Positions 52,622 through 64,000 of a stretch of DNA of 64,000 nucleotides are shown here, piece after piece (within the stretch, counting starts at the first letter, position 1; every line of letters starts with the position of its first letter). The translations under genes and the position numbers were made by a program. The stretch comes from Anthoceros angustus (Eukaryota > Streptophyta > Anthocerotopsida > Anthocerotales > Anthocerotaceae): NCBI GenBank assembly GCA_010909165.1, contig MU008157.1, forward strand, positions 124,001 to 188,000. Direction: 5' to 3'. Below the pieces are notes generated by a model that did not search any database, was not told the origin of the DNA, and was given only the letters and a program-made list of their open reading frames with translations.

Positions 52622-55260
52622 TCAGATGAGCAAAGACTCTCTCCTGTGTTCGCGGAGAATGACGGGAACACTGGTTGGAGGAACCTGCGACATTGCCACT
52701 GCATTATGAGTCCAACATCCTCAACGTTCAAAGGACACGAGAACTCAATAGGTACGAGCCACGGGGATTACCATGCCAAGCTCTGTAATGATCATTGCAA
52801 CATAATCTGATGGTGTGGCATCGTACCTGCAGGTTGTTAAGACACACCACAAATTAACCAACGAAATCAGTCCAAGGAACCACTTTCACCAGTCTTCACT
52901 AATGCCTCGGGTAGCAACAAGGGCCAACTTGAAAGATGACATTTACGTTAGATTCAGCAACTGGAGGTGCTCCAGATCTTCCCCGCCTTCCAGGGGTGTC
53001 AAGTCCTGTCTTCCTGCCACCTTGACTAGAACATCAGGGTCACCTGCCACCGTTACCTTAATCAGGCCTCGTCTTCCACATGGCAAGGAAGATACGGGAA
53101 GGACTGATGCAGCAAACTGAGGAATGAGGCTTTGCTTGGCCAGGCAGGTAACTCACCTAATTCATTAGCGCAGATAGAATCCAGTTGCACTCTTTCATGG
53201 AACTTGTAAGTTTCGCAGCAGATCATTACTGGAATGTGGAACGAATGAGCCACCATAGCAACACATGCTGTGCCCACTCTCGAGTACACAGTCCCATTTG
53301 CAAGAACGGATGCCGCTCCTAGAAACACTCTAGTAACTTCCTGCATAATGTATGATATTGAGTTTATCTGGCAGTAGGTGCACTGCAGTCCTTTCTCCAG
53401 CAGTCTGCATATCAGGTTGCGTCCTTCAAGCTTAGGCCTGGAATCCACCACCACCACCCTAAACTTCCTGCCAATTTCATGAGCCCTTAAAAGAATCATC
53501 TCCACAACACACGAGAAGCCATGTGTCAATAACACATCTCCATCCCTAATCTTCGTCACTGCATGCCTGACTATCTCTGTATCAGCAAACACAATCTTTT
53601 CTTGCAGGAATCGGTCAATCTCAGCAATAAGGGAAGCCTTGGCCTCTGCCTCCTCTGCATTGGAAAGCCTCGCAATCCTCGTCTTTAAAAACTTGATGAC
53701 ATTGCCCATGCCTATGGACAGAGGCCTGCACTCTATGAGAAACGAGACTTGACTGTTGATCCTCGCAGCTAAATCTCTCACCCAAGCCTTCTCAGGAGGT
53801 GTGCTGTAATCTTGAATCATCTCCCTGAAGGCGCTCAGCAATGCCACACATCGGGCATTCCCTCCAACAAGATCTCCTGTCAAATATTGGAGCCCAATCT
53901 GCGTGAACAACAACATGGGAGGTAGGTCTCGCACAACATGGCAGGCACAAACTGACCCTTCTTCAAATCATCCAGCCAGGAAAACGCATACCTTGTACAC
54001 AGCAGGATGAGGGTGCATGACATCCTCGTGGAAATACTTGGCCTCGATCAGAGCCAACCTGTCCGCGTGAACAAACTGAGGCAGGTGTCTAAACAACTCC
54101 ACCCTGTTCTTCGTCTCCGTCTGCTCCGTAAAAGCCCTCTTCCTGGCCTTAGCCACCCGCTGTGGATCATCAAACTGCATCCTGGACGGCAACTTCTTAT
54201 CCGCGACCTTCTTGTCCCCACCATCCTTCTTCTGAGCAGCAACAGGCTTCCCAACCTTGGGCTCTTTGAGTTCCTTCTGAGACGGTGCCGCTGACACGCT
54301 GGCATTGTCCTGGCCACCACCACTCCCCTTCCCACCACCTGCCGCCACCCAACATCATCAATTCTTGCACATAGCGGCCAGCACCAACACATCCGTAACC
54401 GTAACCAAGCCACACCACATGAAACGCTGCCCAGGGTGCGCAAGTACCAACATCCGACCGAGAAGCCTTGACAGCCCGCTGCGCATTCTGAAGCGCGCGC
54501 CGCTCCGCCCTCGAAGTCCGCTCCTTCAACGTCTTGGCCGAGTCTGCAGCAGGCGAAGCGCAGCAGGCGGTCATGCTCATCGCTCACCATTTCCTATCCT
54601 CTAGACTCCCCATGCTAGAAAATTAAACACCACCAAATGCAAGGTTGCAGGTTCCTGGTCCGTACTCCCGGCAGGCGGCACGCCCTCTCTCCCCGCCTTG
54701 GGCGCCGCAGCCGGACCCGGGCCCGGGCCGGGGCCGGGACCAACCGGCCCGGAGGCTCCCACGGCCTCCGCAACCCTGAGCAGCGCCTTCTCGGTATACC
54801 CATCCGCGCCATCCCCCGCTCGGATGGAGAGCCGCTCGGAGAATCCTTCCAGCAGGCCCAGGCCCTGGCCCTTGCCCTTCTCCTTCCCCGCGCTGGCAGG
54901 CGACATCTCCCCCGCGCCCTCCAGCTGTAGGCTCTCGGCGCGGCTCAGGCTCAGGCTCAAGCTGACCCCGTTGCTGGACGGGGACGGGGAGCTGGCCAGG
55001 AGCGACTCCGAGGGGTTGTAGCTACCGGCCACCGGGCCCCCCGGCTCCCCGGGCAGCCGCTTCGGGGAGGGCACGGCCATGGGGATGGCCTTGCTCTGCG
55101 GGGGGCCGATCATGACCGGGGAGGGCGAATTGGCCGCGGCGATGGACACCGGGGGCGCGGCCGCCTCCGATGCAGCCCGCTGGGCCTCGGAGCCGGGCGT
55201 CACAAACCCCACCTGGCGCACGATGGGATCGATGACCATGCGGCCCCGGCGCGGGTCCAT
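52622..55260 (-). CDS. Translation initiation factor eIF2B subunit delta
   Basis: Seven exons: 55260-54666, 54543-54448, 54338-53992, 53898-53157, 53043-52947, 52826-52772, 52684-52622. All are in phase, giving 664 residues. The N-terminal ~200 residues are Ser/Pro/Gly-rich and disordered (MDPRRGRMVIDPIVRQVGFVTPG). Then NSAKTLKERTSRAERRALQNAQ (lysine-rich helix) and the eIF2B alpha/beta/delta fold: ALIEAKYFHEDVMHPHPAVYK, GGNARCVALLSAFREMI, LTHGFSCVVEMILLRAHE, RVVVVDSRPKLEGRNL, FLGAASVLANGTVYSRVGTA, VMICCETYKFHERVQ, and the end YDATPSDYVAMIITE and VPPTSVPVILREHRR. The delta subunit is part of the regulatory core that senses phosphorylated eIF2alpha and helps GDP-GTP exchange. The last two small exons rebuild the conserved end that the long frame lacks. 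Confidence 0.95.
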
Positions 55261-55810
55261 CCTCCTGCTGCTGCTGGGCTAGAAGCGCGGGCGCAGACGC
55301 AGACGCAGATGCAGAAGATGCCTGACTGCCTGCATGCGGCGGGAGCGCTGCTGCCCGGTTCCGCTCCGCTTGCGTGCATCACACTCCCTGCCGTGCGCCG
55401 TGCGCCGTGCTGGACGCGGATGGGAAGCTTGGAAAAGCGATGCGTATGGTCTCGCCGTGCCGGGACGGGCCGAGCGCCTCTCGCACTCCGCTCACTTACG
55501 CATCGTCCGGTCCAAGTGTCCTCGCCACCTCCACTGTGCTTCCTTCATCTACTTACTACTTCACCTCCTGCCCGGATGTCCAGCTCCCTACGCTTTCTGC
55601 CACCCGAACACCAGCCCCTTATACAGGTGTACATCCTATTACCATATTCCAACTTCTCCAAAAATTGTTTTGCAGGTACAATAGTCACAAATCATTCGTT
55701 TTATTTTCTTCACTGGTTATAGGTTGGTGAAGATATCTTATATATTAAGAGGTAAAAAGTTAATTAGTAACTATCCTATTAAGAAGATGCATGTATTACA
55801 TGCTTCATGC
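55261..55810. other. eIF2B delta upstream region, nothing else recognised
   Basis: Several overlapping ORFs lack domains. The region holds the eIF2B delta 5' leader and promoter. Confidence 0.5.
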
Positions 55811-55812
55811 AA

Positions 55813-56000
55813 TCTTCTATTAGAGAGGAATTGCTACAGCCATTAATAAAGAACTCTCCTATTAGATAGGAATTGTTACAGCCACCAATGAAAAACTCTC
55901 CTATTAGAGGGGAATTGCTACAGCCACTAATGAAGAACTCTCCTATTAGAGAGGAATTGCTACAGCCACTAATGAAGAACTGCTTAGAGAGGACTCTTAG
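55813..56000. repeat. ~43-bp tandem repeat, four copies
   Basis: Units of CTATTAGAGAGGAATTGCTACAGCC followed by ACTAATGAAGAACTCTC-like bases occur head to tail with a few substitutions each. Confidence 0.9.
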
Positions 56001-56436
56001 AGATTAGTGGTCTGTAAGAATCCTTTGAGTTAACAGCTGCCTAGTTAAGGCGAGTCTGCGGGATATATGGGAGCGAGAGCAAAGGCTTTGAAAAATCATC
56101 ATCATTCACTTTATGATGCGCTACAAGCCTTGTGTTGAGAGAGCTGTAGAGAGCTTGAGCTAGTGAGTTTGAGCTAGTGAGCTTGTCCTTGAGTCAAGGG
56201 CAGTAGCTAGTTGGGCGTAGATAGTGGCGGTACCTTGTGGTATTGGAGCACTTCATTGATCAGGTCCTGTACCAATGGATCTCGCAGATAAGCTTCCTTG
56301 ATTTACATGTGAGTGTCCCTTAGCTCAATCACCATCTGTGTTGTAGCTAGCTTTGGTCTCTTTAGCGTAAAAGCAGTTATTAAACTTAAACTTTGCTAGT
56401 AACTCAAGGCATTTGTCACAAGATTCTCTTTCTCTG

Positions 56437-58857
56437 GCTTGTACTTGATAGACACATCGTACATTGCTAGGAAATTTTGCCATCTAGCTTGTTTAGCACT
56501 TAGTCACAAACTGATTAGTAAAAAAGCTCGTGCTTATAATCATTTTCTTTTCATGAGTGGGGTACTTCTTTTCATGTTCATGCAGCTTCCTTAGTCGCAA
56601 CAGATTAGTAAAAAAGTTCGTGCTTACATTGTCTATGTATAACATAAAAAATCTTCCCAGAAGATAATATCTCCAAATCTTGAGATAATTGATGACGATA
56701 GTCATCTCCTTTTTATGAGTGGGGTACTTCCATTCATGTTCATGCAACTTCCTTGACTCGTAAGCCTATGGCCTATCTTCTTGCATAAACACTCCACCGA
56801 TTGCAATATCTGACACATCAATATATACTTTTATATCCTTCTTCGGATCATAGATTGCCAATACTGAGGTAGTGCTCAGTTTCATCTTTAGAAACTCGAA
56901 TGTTCTCTGACATTCTGTATTCCACTTCCTAGCCTTTGCTTTCTTCAAAAGATCAGTTAATGGGGCAGCAATCTTGGCAAACATCGGTACAAATCTTCTG
57001 TACACGCTAGGCAATCCCAAAAACATACTCACCTCGTGTACATTCTTTGGTGGCAGCCAACTCTATATGGCCTTTACCTTATCAGGATCCATTCCGATAC
57101 CATCTGCAGAGACAACGAATCCTAGAAAGTTTATTTCTTTCTTACCAAAGTCACACTTTGTTATAGCTAACAATAAAGAATTTGCTCTTAACTTCTCTAA
57201 CACTTTCCTTAATTGTTGGACATGCTCTTTCAAGGTAGAACGATATATCATGAAGTCATCCAAGTAGATCATAACACACTCATCCATTAGATTTCTGAAC
57301 ATAGTATTCATGAGTCTGAAACATGGCTGGTGCATTAATGAGTCCAAATGGCATGACCAGGAACTCAAGAGGATCCATATCTTGTTCTACAAGCAGTCTT
57401 ATATTCATGTCCTTCTACGATGCAAATATGATAATAGCCTGCCATTAAACCTGTGTTGGTGAAATACTTAGCACCTCTCAATCTATCAAACAAGTCATCC
57501 ATCCTTGGCAAAGGATATGAATTCTTCACTATTATCTGATTGAGTGCTTTATAATCCAAGCATAATCTCAATTCTTCTTGCACGTAAACAACACTGGCAC
57601 ACCAAATAAGGACTTAGAGATTCTTACATAGTCCCTGACTAGCAAGTTAGACATTTGTGTCTTCGCTTGTACTTGATAGACACATCGTACATTGCTAGGA
57701 AATTTTGCCATCTAGCTTGTTTAGCACTTAGTCACAAACCGATTAGTAAAAAGCTCGTGCTTATAATCATTTTCTTTTCATGAGTGGGGTACTTCTTTTC
57801 ATGTTCATGCGCCTTAGTCGCAATGCATTAGTAAAAAGTTCGTGCTTACATTGTCTATGTATAACATAAAAATCTTCCGTAAGATAATATCTCCAAATCT
57901 TGAGATAATTGATGACGATATAGTCATCTCCTTTTATGAGTGGGGTACTTCCATTCATGTTCATGCAACTTCCTTGACTCGTAAGCCTATGGCCTATCTT
58001 CTTGCATAAACACTCCAATTGCAATATCTCGACACATCAATATATACTTTTATATCCTTCTTCGGATCATAGATTGCCAATCGAGGTAGTGCTCGCCATC
58101 TTTAGAAACTCGAATGTTCTCGACATTCGTATTCCACTTCCTAGCCTTTGCTTTCTTCAAAAGATCGCTTAATGCAATCTTGGCAAACATCGGTACAAAT
58201 CTACACGCTTAGGCAATCCCAAAACATACTCACCTCGTACATTCTTTGGTGGCAGCCAACTCTATATGGCCTTTACCTTATCAGGATCCATTCCGATACC
58301 ATCTGCAGAGACAACGAATCCTAGAAAGTTTATTTCTTTCTTACCAAAGTCACACTTTGTTATAACAATAAAGAATTTGCTCTTAACTTCTCTAACACTT
58401 TCCTTAATTGTTGGACATGCTCTTCAAGGTAGAACGATATATCATGAAGTCATCCAAGTAGATCATAACACACTCATCCATTAGATTTCTGAACATAGTA
58501 TTCATGAGTCCAAACATGGTCGGTGCATTAATGAGTCCAAATGGCATGACCAGGAACTCAAGAGGATCCATATCTTGTTCTACAAGCAGTCTTATATTCA
58601 TGTCCTTCTACGATGCAAATATGATAATAGCCTGCCATTAAACCCAGGTTGGTGAAATACTTAGCACCTCTCAATCTGTCAAACAAGTCATCCATCCTTG
58701 GCAAAGGATATGAATTCTTCACTATTATCTGATTGAGTGCTTTATAATCCAAGCATAATCTCAATTCTTCTTGCACGTAAACAACACTGGCACACCAAAT
58801 AAGGACTTAGAGATTCTTACATAGTCCCTGACTAGCAAGTTAGACATTTGTGTCTTC
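56437..58857 (-). pseudogene. Decayed Ty3/Gypsy reverse transcriptase/RNase H region, tandemly duplicated
   Basis: On the minus strand both copies encode broken pieces of a reverse transcriptase: [36 protein letters not shown]-type text and the catalytic YLDD ([12 protein letters not shown]). Copy 1 (56437-57664) also shows the start of the RNase H region (AIYDPKKDIKVYIDVSDIAIGG). Copy 2 (57665-58857) has the same content with many 1-4 bp deletions. Frames are interrupted, so neither copy can be active. Confidence 0.85.
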
Positions 58858-59165
58858 AGTTTTACCTCATCCTACGACAATCTATAAGGTGCTCTTGAAG
58901 GCAGTGTACTTCCTAGCTTCAGATCAATTTCATGATCTACAATTCTTCTAGGAAGTAAAGGAGTCAACTCATCAAGCATTAAGTCCTAGAACTCATTCAA
59001 GACAGCTTACTGTACTTCCCTTGGAATCTTTGACTGCTCTTGAGACTAAATCTCAAGACTGTCTTCTAGTCCTTGCAGCACAAGTAAAAAGAGTTCCTCT
59101 CCATCTTTTATACAACGTTTGAGCTCTTTCTTAGAGATGATATCATCAATATTATCTCCAAGCCC

Positions 59166-59850
59166 CTACTTGAGAACTGCACAACTCACTTTGTACTCTT
59201 CATCTCCTAAGATCTGTATGGTGTGTGAGTCCATGTTCACACATACCTTATTGAACTTTATCCATTCTAAACCCAAGATGATTTCATGATCATCCATATC
59301 TACAATTATGAAGCTCACAGCTCCTTTTAAATTCCCTATCTGCAAAGGCACTTCTTGCAATTCACCTCTGTATTGCAGCATTTTTTAAGCTTGTTTCACT
59401 CTACATGGCTCAGATGTACTAGCCCATGTCAAACCAAGCTTGCTTGCCTTGCTAGGAGAAATGAAATTATAAGTTGTTGCTAAGTCAAGCAATATCCTCG
59501 CTTCTGCTCCATTTACACATTCATGTATGTACATGAGCTCTCCACCCGCCCTCCGGATAGTGTCCTCTACGACATTTTGAGACTCACCACATGCAGACTT
59601 CGCAACATGTGACTCACCACATGCAACCTTCGCACATGTGACTCATCACATATACCCTTTGTGACATGTGGCCGATCCCGTCACTTGGGGGATCCTCAGA
59701 TTCGGCCACTTCCGTGGTCCTGAGTCTTCGAGGCTGTGGATCTCCTTCTACTACATTGAGAGTCTATTCAGTATTCGAGCATTCATTTACATAATGTTCC
59801 GTGATACGGCACGTTTCAGGATTGTAGCATAGAAATTGAACCCTGTTTAC
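59166..59850 (-). pseudogene. Ty3/Gypsy gag zinc knuckle and protease remnant
   Basis: Going 5' to 3' on the minus strand: a degenerate zinc knuckle near 59840-59770 (CYNPETCRITEHYVNEC), then a retropepsin-like segment near 59500-59400 (LLDLATTYNFIS in the place of the Asp-Ser-Gly-Ala-Thr motif) and DDHEIILGLEWIKFN at ~59300-59250. The order gag-protease-reverse transcriptase continues into the adjoining minus-strand fragment, so these belong to one element. Confidence 0.65.
59578..59670. repeat. Short tandem repeat, ~28-bp unit x3
   Basis: ACATGTGACTCACCACATGCA-type units recur three times with decay. Confidence 0.7.
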
Positions 59851-59879
59851 TTCTCTATCCTTGGTACATATACAGTCGC

Positions 59880-60300
59880 TTGGTCCAAGCTAAGAAGGCC
59901 ACGTATAGGTGTTTGTTTCTTGTCCGGTATTTGGGTTGGTTAGGCGTTTGGCCGTTAATTTTGGTGGATAGGTTGGTTGGGTGTTACCTGTTCATTTCTA
60001 TATACTTATCCTATTTTATTGTATTTGTCCTATTTATTAAGAATCTTACTTAATTTATCTATAAATAATCTATTTATTGAGCATATAGTCTATTCGTCTA
60101 AGAATATAGCTATAACTATTTAATTTTCCTATTCACGAAAGAGGTACCTGCTACTTGGTTCCTGCCGTTCAGTCTGGATCTGGCTAAAAACAGCTTCGTT
60201 TCCGTAACATTGGAGAGCGCGAGATGGCCATGGGTCTACGCTCTGCATCATTCTCCCCCACTAAGGGTGGCCTAGTCCTCCTGGCCTGTCGCAATTTGTG
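59880..60300. other. AT-rich spacer between Gypsy fragments
   Basis: Low-complexity repeats of TATTTATTGAG/TATTTATTAAG at 60020-60090 suggest an LTR or spacer of a retroelement; not resolved. Confidence 0.4.
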
Positions 60301-60309
60301 CCTGCAAGT

Positions 60310-61375
60310 GAAGAAATTGAGAGCAAAAGGATTCGGGCTCCCATGTAGCATTACTATCTGGCTCACCACTCCATGCCACAAGGAAATCCGTGACGCGCCT
60401 CATTCGGAGCTGTCGATCGTAGCGCTGGAGAATGCGCTCTGGGTGACGAGTTATGTAGGAATTGGGGTGGTTACTCTAAGCATTTGGGCTAGGGCTAATG
60501 GGAGCAAAAGTGCTAGGGTCGAGGGATGTCATATGGGCAGAGTCACTGGATGCTGGATTGTTGCTTAGGATGTGGGCAGAACTGCTGGAATTGGAGGGTG
60601 GGTTGTTGTAAGAAGAACTCACGGCTGGGCTTATGGGGTGCTGCAGGCTAGGTCGGCGGGGAATCCACTGCTTCAACATAGAGACATGGAAAGTCCTGCA
60701 AAGGGGCCAATCCGCAGGTAACTCCAGTTGATAGGCGACTGGATTCACATGCTTTGCAATTCGAAATGATCTGCAAAGCGAAAGGCCAACTTCTCCCGTT
60801 GGATGAGTGAAGGGTACCTGTATGGTTTCAGCCTGAGCCAAAATAATTGGCCGATGTTGTATCTGACCTCACAGCAGTGGACGCTGGCTGATTTACAAGC
60901 CCGAGCTTATGCTGCTTGAAGCTTATGTCTGGCCAACTTAACATCGTGCGATACGTCTTCAACCACTTCAGCGGCGCTCCTCCAACGTTCCTGGCTATGA
61001 GGCCTCAACCCTGGGGCTGGAGGAGTCTCTCCATACAACAATTTAAAGGGAGTTACCCCCGTTGCCGAATTGTTTGAAAGAATTGTAAGCATACTCTACT
61101 ATGGGAAGAAGCTCCTCCCACTTGGTCTGCTTCTCGTTTGTGAAATGCCGCAACATGTCCTCTAGGACTTGATTTTGTTTTTTTGATTGCCCATCGAATT
61201 CTGGATGATAGGCAGATGACATACTTTGCTTGAGACCTAAGGATTCGGTAAATGTGCGCCAGAACCCTGATGTAAAGGAAGTCATGGAAATCATGCAATA
61301 TTGAGTGCTGAACCTCTGTAAGTTGGGAGGGAATCATCAATCTACCCTTGCGATATATACAAGCATCTCTCAGGG
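60310..61375 (-). pseudogene. Chromovirus (Ty3/Gypsy) integrase end with chromodomain, decayed
   Basis: Minus strand, 5' to 3': the zinc-finger lead-in (IYRKGRLMIPSQLTEVQHSIL), the integrase core piece LGLKQSMSSAYHPEFDGQSKK with NQVLEDMLRHF and WEELLPIVEYAYNS, TPFKLLYGETP, then the GPY/F-like block (FRIAKHVNPVAYQLELPADW, TFHVSMLKQW). At 60470-60310 a chromodomain is readable (PERILQRYDRQLRMRRVTDF, LVAWSGEPDSNATWEPESF). Frame changes break it. The chromodomain marks a chromovirus, which targets heterochromatin. Confidence 0.85.
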
Positions 61376-61655
61376 TATATTCTTGTGTGAGAGCTATAGG
61401 GATACCAGCTATAGCATCTGCTAAGAGCTGGTTATACAGTTGCTACAAGGTTGCATCATGGCCCGCAATAGGGGAGTCATGGAAATCATGCAATATTGAG
61501 TGCTGAACCTCTGTAAGTTGGGAGGGTTTCATCAATCTACCCTTGCGATATATACAAGCATCTCTCAGGGTATATTCTTGTGTGAGAGCTGTAGGGATAC
61601 CAGTTGTAGCATCTGCTAAGAGCTGGTTATACAGTTGCTACAAGGTTGCATCATG
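61261..61655. repeat. ~180-bp direct repeat within the integrase remnant
   Basis: GTCATGGAAATCATGCAATATTGAG through GGTTATACAGTTGCTACAAGGTTGCATCATG occurs at ~61281-61460 and again at ~61473-61655 with only a few substitutions. Confidence 0.95.
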
Positions 61656-61739
61656 ACATATACCTTCTCGAACTAATTGAATCATGTATGATTGTATTGT
61701 CATGAGTGTACAGGCCCGTCTACTTAGTGCGTCCCCTAT

Positions 61740-62350
61740 TGCGAGCCATTTTTGAGAAGGAAGTTGCTTGCAGAGTGTCATGATGTGCCAAGTACAGGTC
61801 ATCGAGGGATTGACCTAACTTATAAGAAGTTGAAAAAGTTGTTTTACTGGCATGGGATGTATAAGCATACTGTAGAGTATGTTAAATCTTGTGTAGACTG
61901 CCAGCAGGATAAGATGGAGCAGACAAATCCACGAGGTTTGTTGCAACGCTTGCCTATTCCAAGTGGACCTTGGAAAAGTATATCAATGGATTTCATTATG
62001 CCATTGCCAGCCAGTAATGGACAAACAACTATCATGACAATGGTTGATAAATTCAGGAAGCAAGTACATTGAATCCCTTCCAAGAAGTAAGTGAAAGCTT
62101 CTGAAGTTGCTCAATTATTCAAGAAGCTTGTATATGTGTTATATGGACTGCCTATGTAGATTGTGAGTAATAGAGATCCCAGATTTATTGCAAAGTTTTG
62201 TCAACAACTTACGAAGAGCTTAGGAGTGCATTTATGTTTGAGCACAGCGTATCATCCTGATATAGATAGATTAACAGAGAGGGTGAACAGAATCCAAGAA
62301 GAATACTTACAACACTATATACAGACGGACCAGTGAGACTGGAGTAATCT
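61740..62350 (+). pseudogene. Ty3/Gypsy integrase fragment in opposite orientation
   Basis: Plus strand: the HHCC finger (ECHDVPSTGHRGID, FYWHGMYKHTVEYVKSCVDC), LPIPSGPWKSISMDFIMPLP, then after a frame change AYHPDIDRLTERVNRIQEEYL. It meets the minus-strand integrase head to head, so the two come from separate insertions or an inversion. Confidence 0.8.
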
Positions 62351-63739
62351 TGAGAACCGGATGCAGAGTTTTGTTATAATAACACTGTACATAGCTCCAC
62401 AGGCTATACACTTTTTCAGATGATGGATAATGAAGCAATGGACGTAGTTTCCATGTTGAATGCTGAATTGTTTGAGACAGCAGCAAGAGAACCACGTGAG
62501 TTTATTGAGCAATTGAAGGCTAGAACACGATAATTTTTGAAGGGGGTTAATAATCTCGAAGGGGGTTTTCCGCAAATAATCTCTGAAGGGGGTTTTTGAT
62601 GGGCCCTAAAACAGCGTTTTGAAGGCATTGCGAAAAACCAAAAAAGGGTGTCACCCAAGAAAGTTACTACTTTCCATCCAAAGAATGTTTGTGTCGAATG
62701 GTGGTCGCAAACTCGAACCTAGGGAATGATGCAAAGTAGGAACGGTGAGGAAGGCCGCTCGCAGGACGATCAGAACTCGCTTTTGGGATGGAAATGTGGT
62801 TTTGTTATGACACCACAAAAGCCACTATGTATTTCCAACACGTAAACATCAAGAACCGGACTTACAACATTAACTCGGGACCCCGAAAACGAGATTTCGC
62901 CACTCATCCCCGTAGTTCAATCCATCGTCATCACTTGGTCCAAATTTCTCCGCATTGTCATCACTATCTTCGCCGCACTTTGACTCGCAGTTGTATGAAG
63001 CCACGCAACTCGCAGAGCTTATCCCTTATCGCTTTTTGTCCACCGCATACGGATGTTTCCGTATGCTCAACACAAACCCATAATACAGATGACTGTTTCA
63101 TCTACAAATACCTCCTGTATGTTTTTAGGTAATGGATCTTATTCCCTTTTTCCCAAGATTGGACCGATGGGTTACCACCGCGACTATGTATTCCCGCACA
63201 TATCTCCCTTCATACGCATCTGTGCTCGGTCCGATACTAGTGGATAAGAAAGTGAGGTCGTGGTGCGTTTAGCTTCACGCCAATGACCTCCCAATCCGTA
63301 ATGGCCTAGTATGCGTGTCCGTATTGCACGGCACGCCGTAAACATCCCTCCTGATTTCGCTATGTCCCCATTCATCCGCCATTTCCCACAGCTTGCCTTC
63401 CCGCATTTTGATATGCCCCCAAATACATATCACGTGGAGGTCCTCAATAATGCCTCATCTAGCAAAGCTTCATCCGCACTTGAAGTGGTCAGTCAGATGA
63501 TCCACTTCTACACGTGAAAACCACTTCCAAGGACGTAGCACTAGCCCAATGTTATTCTCCACAATGATAGCAATCTCCTTCCGTCCACCCAAAAGGCTTC
63601 CCACCACTTGTACTCTTCAATACCATGGATGGACGCAAATCTTTTAACCCTTCCCGCAAATGGGCCACACCTTCCATCGGTGATAGGATACCCGCTGCCC
63701 TTCTTGTCCCCCTAGCTTCACCCATGCACCGTAGGATGG
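62351..63739. other. No gene recognised
   Basis: Short ORFs on both strands lack domains. At 62530-62600 AAGGGGGTTAATAATCTC, GAAGGGGGTTTTCCGCAAATAATCTC and GAAGGGGGTTTTTGA form a short decayed repeat. Confidence 0.5.
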
Positions 63740-64000
63740 TGCAGGAGGGCGCCGACCGGCGCCTCCCCAAGATGCCCATGGCCGGCCGGCGCCTCCCCTA
63801 GCACACCGCCCATGGGCGCCGGCCGGCGCCCCTAGCACCCCGCCCATGGGCGCGGCCGCCGCGCCAACACGCCCGCCCATGGCGCGGCCGGCCGCCGCGC
63901 CCCTAGCACACTCGCCCATGGCCACGCGCCTCCCCAGCACACCGCCCATGATGGGCCACCAACACGCCCGCCGATGCATGGCCGGCCGGCCTCCCCTAGC
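63740..64000. repeat. GC-rich minisatellite running off the right edge
   Basis: Irregular units contain CACNCCGCCCATGG.CGC, GGCCGGCCG-type palindromic blocks and CGCC(T)CCCCTAGC. They repeat about every 40-50 bp to the end of the window. Confidence 0.8.

Noticed and set aside
52947-53043. Truncated eIF2B delta (stop after LQLLNLT)
   Set aside because: The TAA lies in a GTAAAT donor; two downstream small exons restore the conserved C-terminus in phase.

Overview
The window is nuclear DNA of a land plant. Its genes have many short exons separated by GT-AG introns, mostly 80-300 nt long. Plant-specific genes are present: phenylalanine ammonia-lyase, a PLS-class PPR protein and the plastid cytochrome b6f assembly factor CCB2. 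A gene resembling the centriole/basal-body protein BLD10/CEP135 suggests a lineage with flagellated sperm (bryophyte, lycophyte or fern) rather than a flowering plant. The exact clade cannot be fixed from the sequence; a lycophyte or bryophyte fits best. This placement is inference.

Layout. 0-1.7 kb: SET-domain methyltransferase gene, possibly cut by the left edge. 1.7-5 kb: AT-rich DNA with a MITE and several tandem repeats. 5.2-7.5 kb: divergent pair CCB2 (minus) and CNX6/MoaE (plus, with a 1-nt frameshift). 8.75-11.33 kb: PAL (minus, three exons). 11.4-16.3 kb: gene-poor, with a second MITE copy, a tRNA-like/SINE-like site and a decayed non-LTR element. 16.4-19.9 kb: PYROXD2-type oxidoreductase (17 exons). 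20.3-21.0 kb: PAM16/TIM16. 21.7-23.1 kb: PIG3-type quinone oxidoreductase (minus). 23.7-26.6 kb: intronless PPR gene (minus), head-to-head with a PPR pseudogene (26.9-27.6 kb). 29.06-29.83 kb: non-LTR retroelement tail. 30.3-31.2 kb: two-exon ParB-like nuclear protein. 32.1-39.9 kb: CHD chromatin remodeller (22 exons, two GC-AG introns), convergent with the BLD10/CEP135-like gene (40.4-48.0 kb, minus, about 36 exons). 49.1-50.4 kb: LisH-CTLH-CRA protein. 51.0-52.3 kb: intronless bacterial-type GlnT glutamine synthetase. 52.6-55.3 kb: eIF2B delta (minus, seven exons). 55.7-62.4 kb: decayed Ty3/Gypsy fragments in both orientations, including a 1.2-kb tandem duplication whose second copy looks unpolished. 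62.4-64 kb: no recognised gene, ending in a GC-rich minisatellite that runs off the edge.

The genes are unrelated housekeeping loci, not an operon-like system. They cover organelle biogenesis (CCB2, PAM16, PPR), metabolism (PAL, MoaE, GlnT, quinone reductase, PYROXD2), chromatin and translation (SET, CHD, eIF2B) and the cytoskeleton/cilium (BLD10). Exon boundaries were placed by hand from splice signals, reading phase and remembered family sequence; expect errors of a few bases in places. I found no clear undescribed system. The best leads are the ParB-like nuclear protein, the plant GlnT gene, the alternative C-terminus of the CHD protein and the frameshifted MoaE.
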